From NCBI GenBank assembly GCA_018902795.1, contig JAHIQD010000019.1, forward strand, positions 124,001-188,000: a DNA stretch of 64,000 nt, in the 5' to 3' direction. The position numbers and the translations under genes were made by a program. The notes beneath the pieces were generated by a model. The model worked only from the letters and a program-made list of their open reading frames with translations. It was not told the origin of the DNA and searched no databases. The DNA comes from Bacteroidota bacterium (GTDB lineage Bacteria > Bacteroidota > Bacteroidia > Flavobacteriales > Weeksellaceae). Shown one piece after another: positions 63,032-64,000 of the stretch (positions are counted from its first letter, which is position 1; each line of letters starts with the position of its first letter).

Positions 63032-63034
63032 ATT

Positions 63035-63406
63035 ATGGCAGAACATAATGATTTCGGAAATCTTGCTGAAGATTTAGCAACCGATTTTTTAGCCAAAAAA
63101 AATTATAAAATTTTGGCGAGAAATTTCCGTTATCAGAAAGCCGAAATTGATATTGTTGCCGAATTTGAAAATATGATTGTCGTAACAGAAGTTAAAGCGC
63201 GCAGTTATAATACCGTGATCGAGCCTCAGGAAGCGGTGACCAAAAAGAAAATAAAATCAATCGTCATGTGCACTGATTTTTTCATGAAGGAAAGAGACAT
63301 CGATAAAGAAGTTCGCTTTGATATTATCACGATTCTCCCCGACTCATCCGGCGTTTTACAGATCACTCATATTGAAGATGCTTTTCAGAGTTTCGATGCC
63401 AATTAA
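63035..63406 (+). CDS. YraN family protein (UPF0102)
   Basis: A 123-residue predicted nuclease-fold protein with a restriction-endonuclease-like core: GNLAEDLATDFLAKKNYKIL, the acidic E-I-D motif in KAEIDIVAEFE and the VVTEVKARSYN strand carrying the Glu-x-Lys pair. These are the residues of the PD-(D/E)xK fold, but no activity has been firmly assigned to the family. It follows the LD-carboxypeptidase by 3 bases. Confidence 0.92.
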   Translation: MAEHNDFGNLAEDLATDFLAKKNYKILARNFRYQKAEIDIVAEFENMIVVTEVKARSYNTVIEPQEAVTKKKIKSIVMCTDFFMKERDIDKEVRFDIITILPDSSGVLQITHIEDAFQSFDAN

Positions 63407-63433
63407 AACAAAATTTAAATATCATTCTTAAAA

Positions 63434-64000
63434 ATGAAAACAGCGCTCATCACCGGAGCCACTTCCGGAATAGGTAAAGCCACCGCAGAATTACTCGCAA
63501 AAAACGGCTTCAGAATCATCCTTTGCGGACGGAGAACAGAAGTTTTGGAACAAGTGAAAACAGAGCTTTCAGCGATAACCGAAGTTTATACTTTAAATTT
63601 CGACCAAAGAAATTTCACTGAAGTTGAAACTGCCATCAATTCACTTCCGGAAAACTGGAAGAATATCGGTGTTTTAATTAATAATGCAGGAAATGCCCAC
63701 GGTTTGGAACCGCTTTCAGAAGGGAAAATTGAAGACTGGGACGCGATGATGGACGGAAATGTGAAGGGTCTGCTGTATGTTTCCAAACTCATCATTCCGG
63801 GTATGAAAGAAAGAAATTCCGGACATATCGTGAATATTTCATCCGTTGCAGCGCGACAGACTTACGCGAACGGTGTGGTATACTGCGCTTCGAAAAAAGC
63901 AGTCGATGTAATTTCTGACGGAATGCGCCTCGAACTCACAGAATTTGGGATTAAAGTAACCAATATCCAACCTGGATTGGTAGAAACCGATTTTTCGAAA
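63434..64000 (+). CDS. SDR family oxidoreductase, 5' part
   Basis: The frame runs from the ATG at 63434 off the window end (189 residues visible). The N-terminus carries TGATSGIGKATAELL for dinucleotide binding, then NNAGNAHGL, and the catalytic tetrad residues Ser (VNISSVAA), Tyr and Lys (YCASKKAV). The sequence resembles YdfG-type NADP-dependent serine/3-hydroxy acid dehydrogenases. The end is missing, so substrate and length are unknown. Confidence 0.88.
   Translation, partial: MKTALITGATSGIGKATAELLAKNGFRIILCGRRTEVLEQVKTELSAITEVYTLNFDQRNFTEVETAINSLPENWKNIGVLINNAGNAHGLEPLSEGKIEDWDAMMDGNVKGLLYVSKLIIPGMKERNSGHIVNISSVAARQTYANGVVYCASKKAVDVISDGMRLELTEFGIKVTNIQPGLVETDFSK

Noticed and set aside
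1..64000. CRISPR array, prophage, integrative element or classical defence island
   Set aside because: No regularly spaced repeats, integrase, transposase, capsid, restriction or Cas gene is visible; Fic alone is not enough to call a defence or toxin-antitoxin system, because its inhibitory motif is within the same protein.

Overview
The window is chromosomal DNA from a member of the Bacteroidota, most likely a Weeksellaceae flavobacterium of the Chryseobacterium/Kaistella type. The evidence is AT-rich DNA with weak or no Shine-Dalgarno sequences, promoter-like TAnnTTTG boxes, a GldH gliding lipoprotein, a TonB-dependent receptor, a MurF-alanine racemase fusion, 2TM-domain signalling proteins, and the repressor/DinB/DnaE2 cassette common in this phylum. 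The content is almost entirely core housekeeping. I see no rRNA, tRNA, CRISPR array, insertion sequence, prophage or recognisable multi-gene defence island.

Layout. 0-4.2 kb: the end of an SpmA/SpmB-type membrane protein, a small unknown protein, a TolC-family efflux protein, an SprT-like protein and mannose-1-phosphate guanylyltransferase. 4.2-7.0 kb (minus): a small membrane protein, a GT4 glycosyltransferase, SufE and a GT9 glycosyltransferase, apparently one operon. 7.1-11.6 kb: ClpC, TadA and two envelope proteins. 11.6-16.7 kb: a divergent DNA-damage-type cassette of XRE-S24 repressor against DinB and DnaE2, with a 19-bp near-palindrome at the repressor start. 16.7-22 kb (minus): a YdeI-like protein, L25, Prs, and an SGNH lipoprotein plus FadL-type pair. 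22.4-29.5 kb: RicT, GldH, PBP1A, SelO and a polytopic membrane protein. 29.5-33.7 kb: Cu-Zn SOD, a TonB-dependent receptor and small envelope proteins. 34-41.5 kb: MnmA, a Fic protein between look-alike hairpins, a LytS/LytTR-type two-component operon with three 2TM units, and a tail-specific protease. 41.6-53.6 kb: SurE, GMP reductase, GNAT, FabG, RsmI, a Mur ligase, an acidic protein, thymidine kinase, MurF-Alr, a patatin phospholipase with a barrel, and YbeY. 53.8-64 kb: MnmG, a methyltransferase, Pgk, RpiB, RNase R, a LysE-type exporter, LD-carboxypeptidase, YraN and a truncated SDR.

The most interesting non-coding content lies between 53.6 and 58.7 kb. Two parS-like palindromes (TGTTTCACGTGAAAC core) flank mnmG. 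About 3 kb further on, a 0.7-kb gene-free gap between the divergent pgk and rpiB genes holds one perfect and two one-mismatch DnaA boxes next to AT-rich DNA. Together these suggest that the replication origin is in or near this window. A second theme is a dispersed intergenic repeat: two clear copies and two probable GC-rich variants share end sequences (TAGCCcyGaTgg-AAcGG and aGCGGAaa...GCTCCT) around variable hairpins.

I did not find a convincing undescribed multi-gene system. The best leads are the origin/parS region, the repeat family, the repressor with a changed cleavage site, the kinase-2TM fusion operon, and the hairpin-bracketed fic gene.
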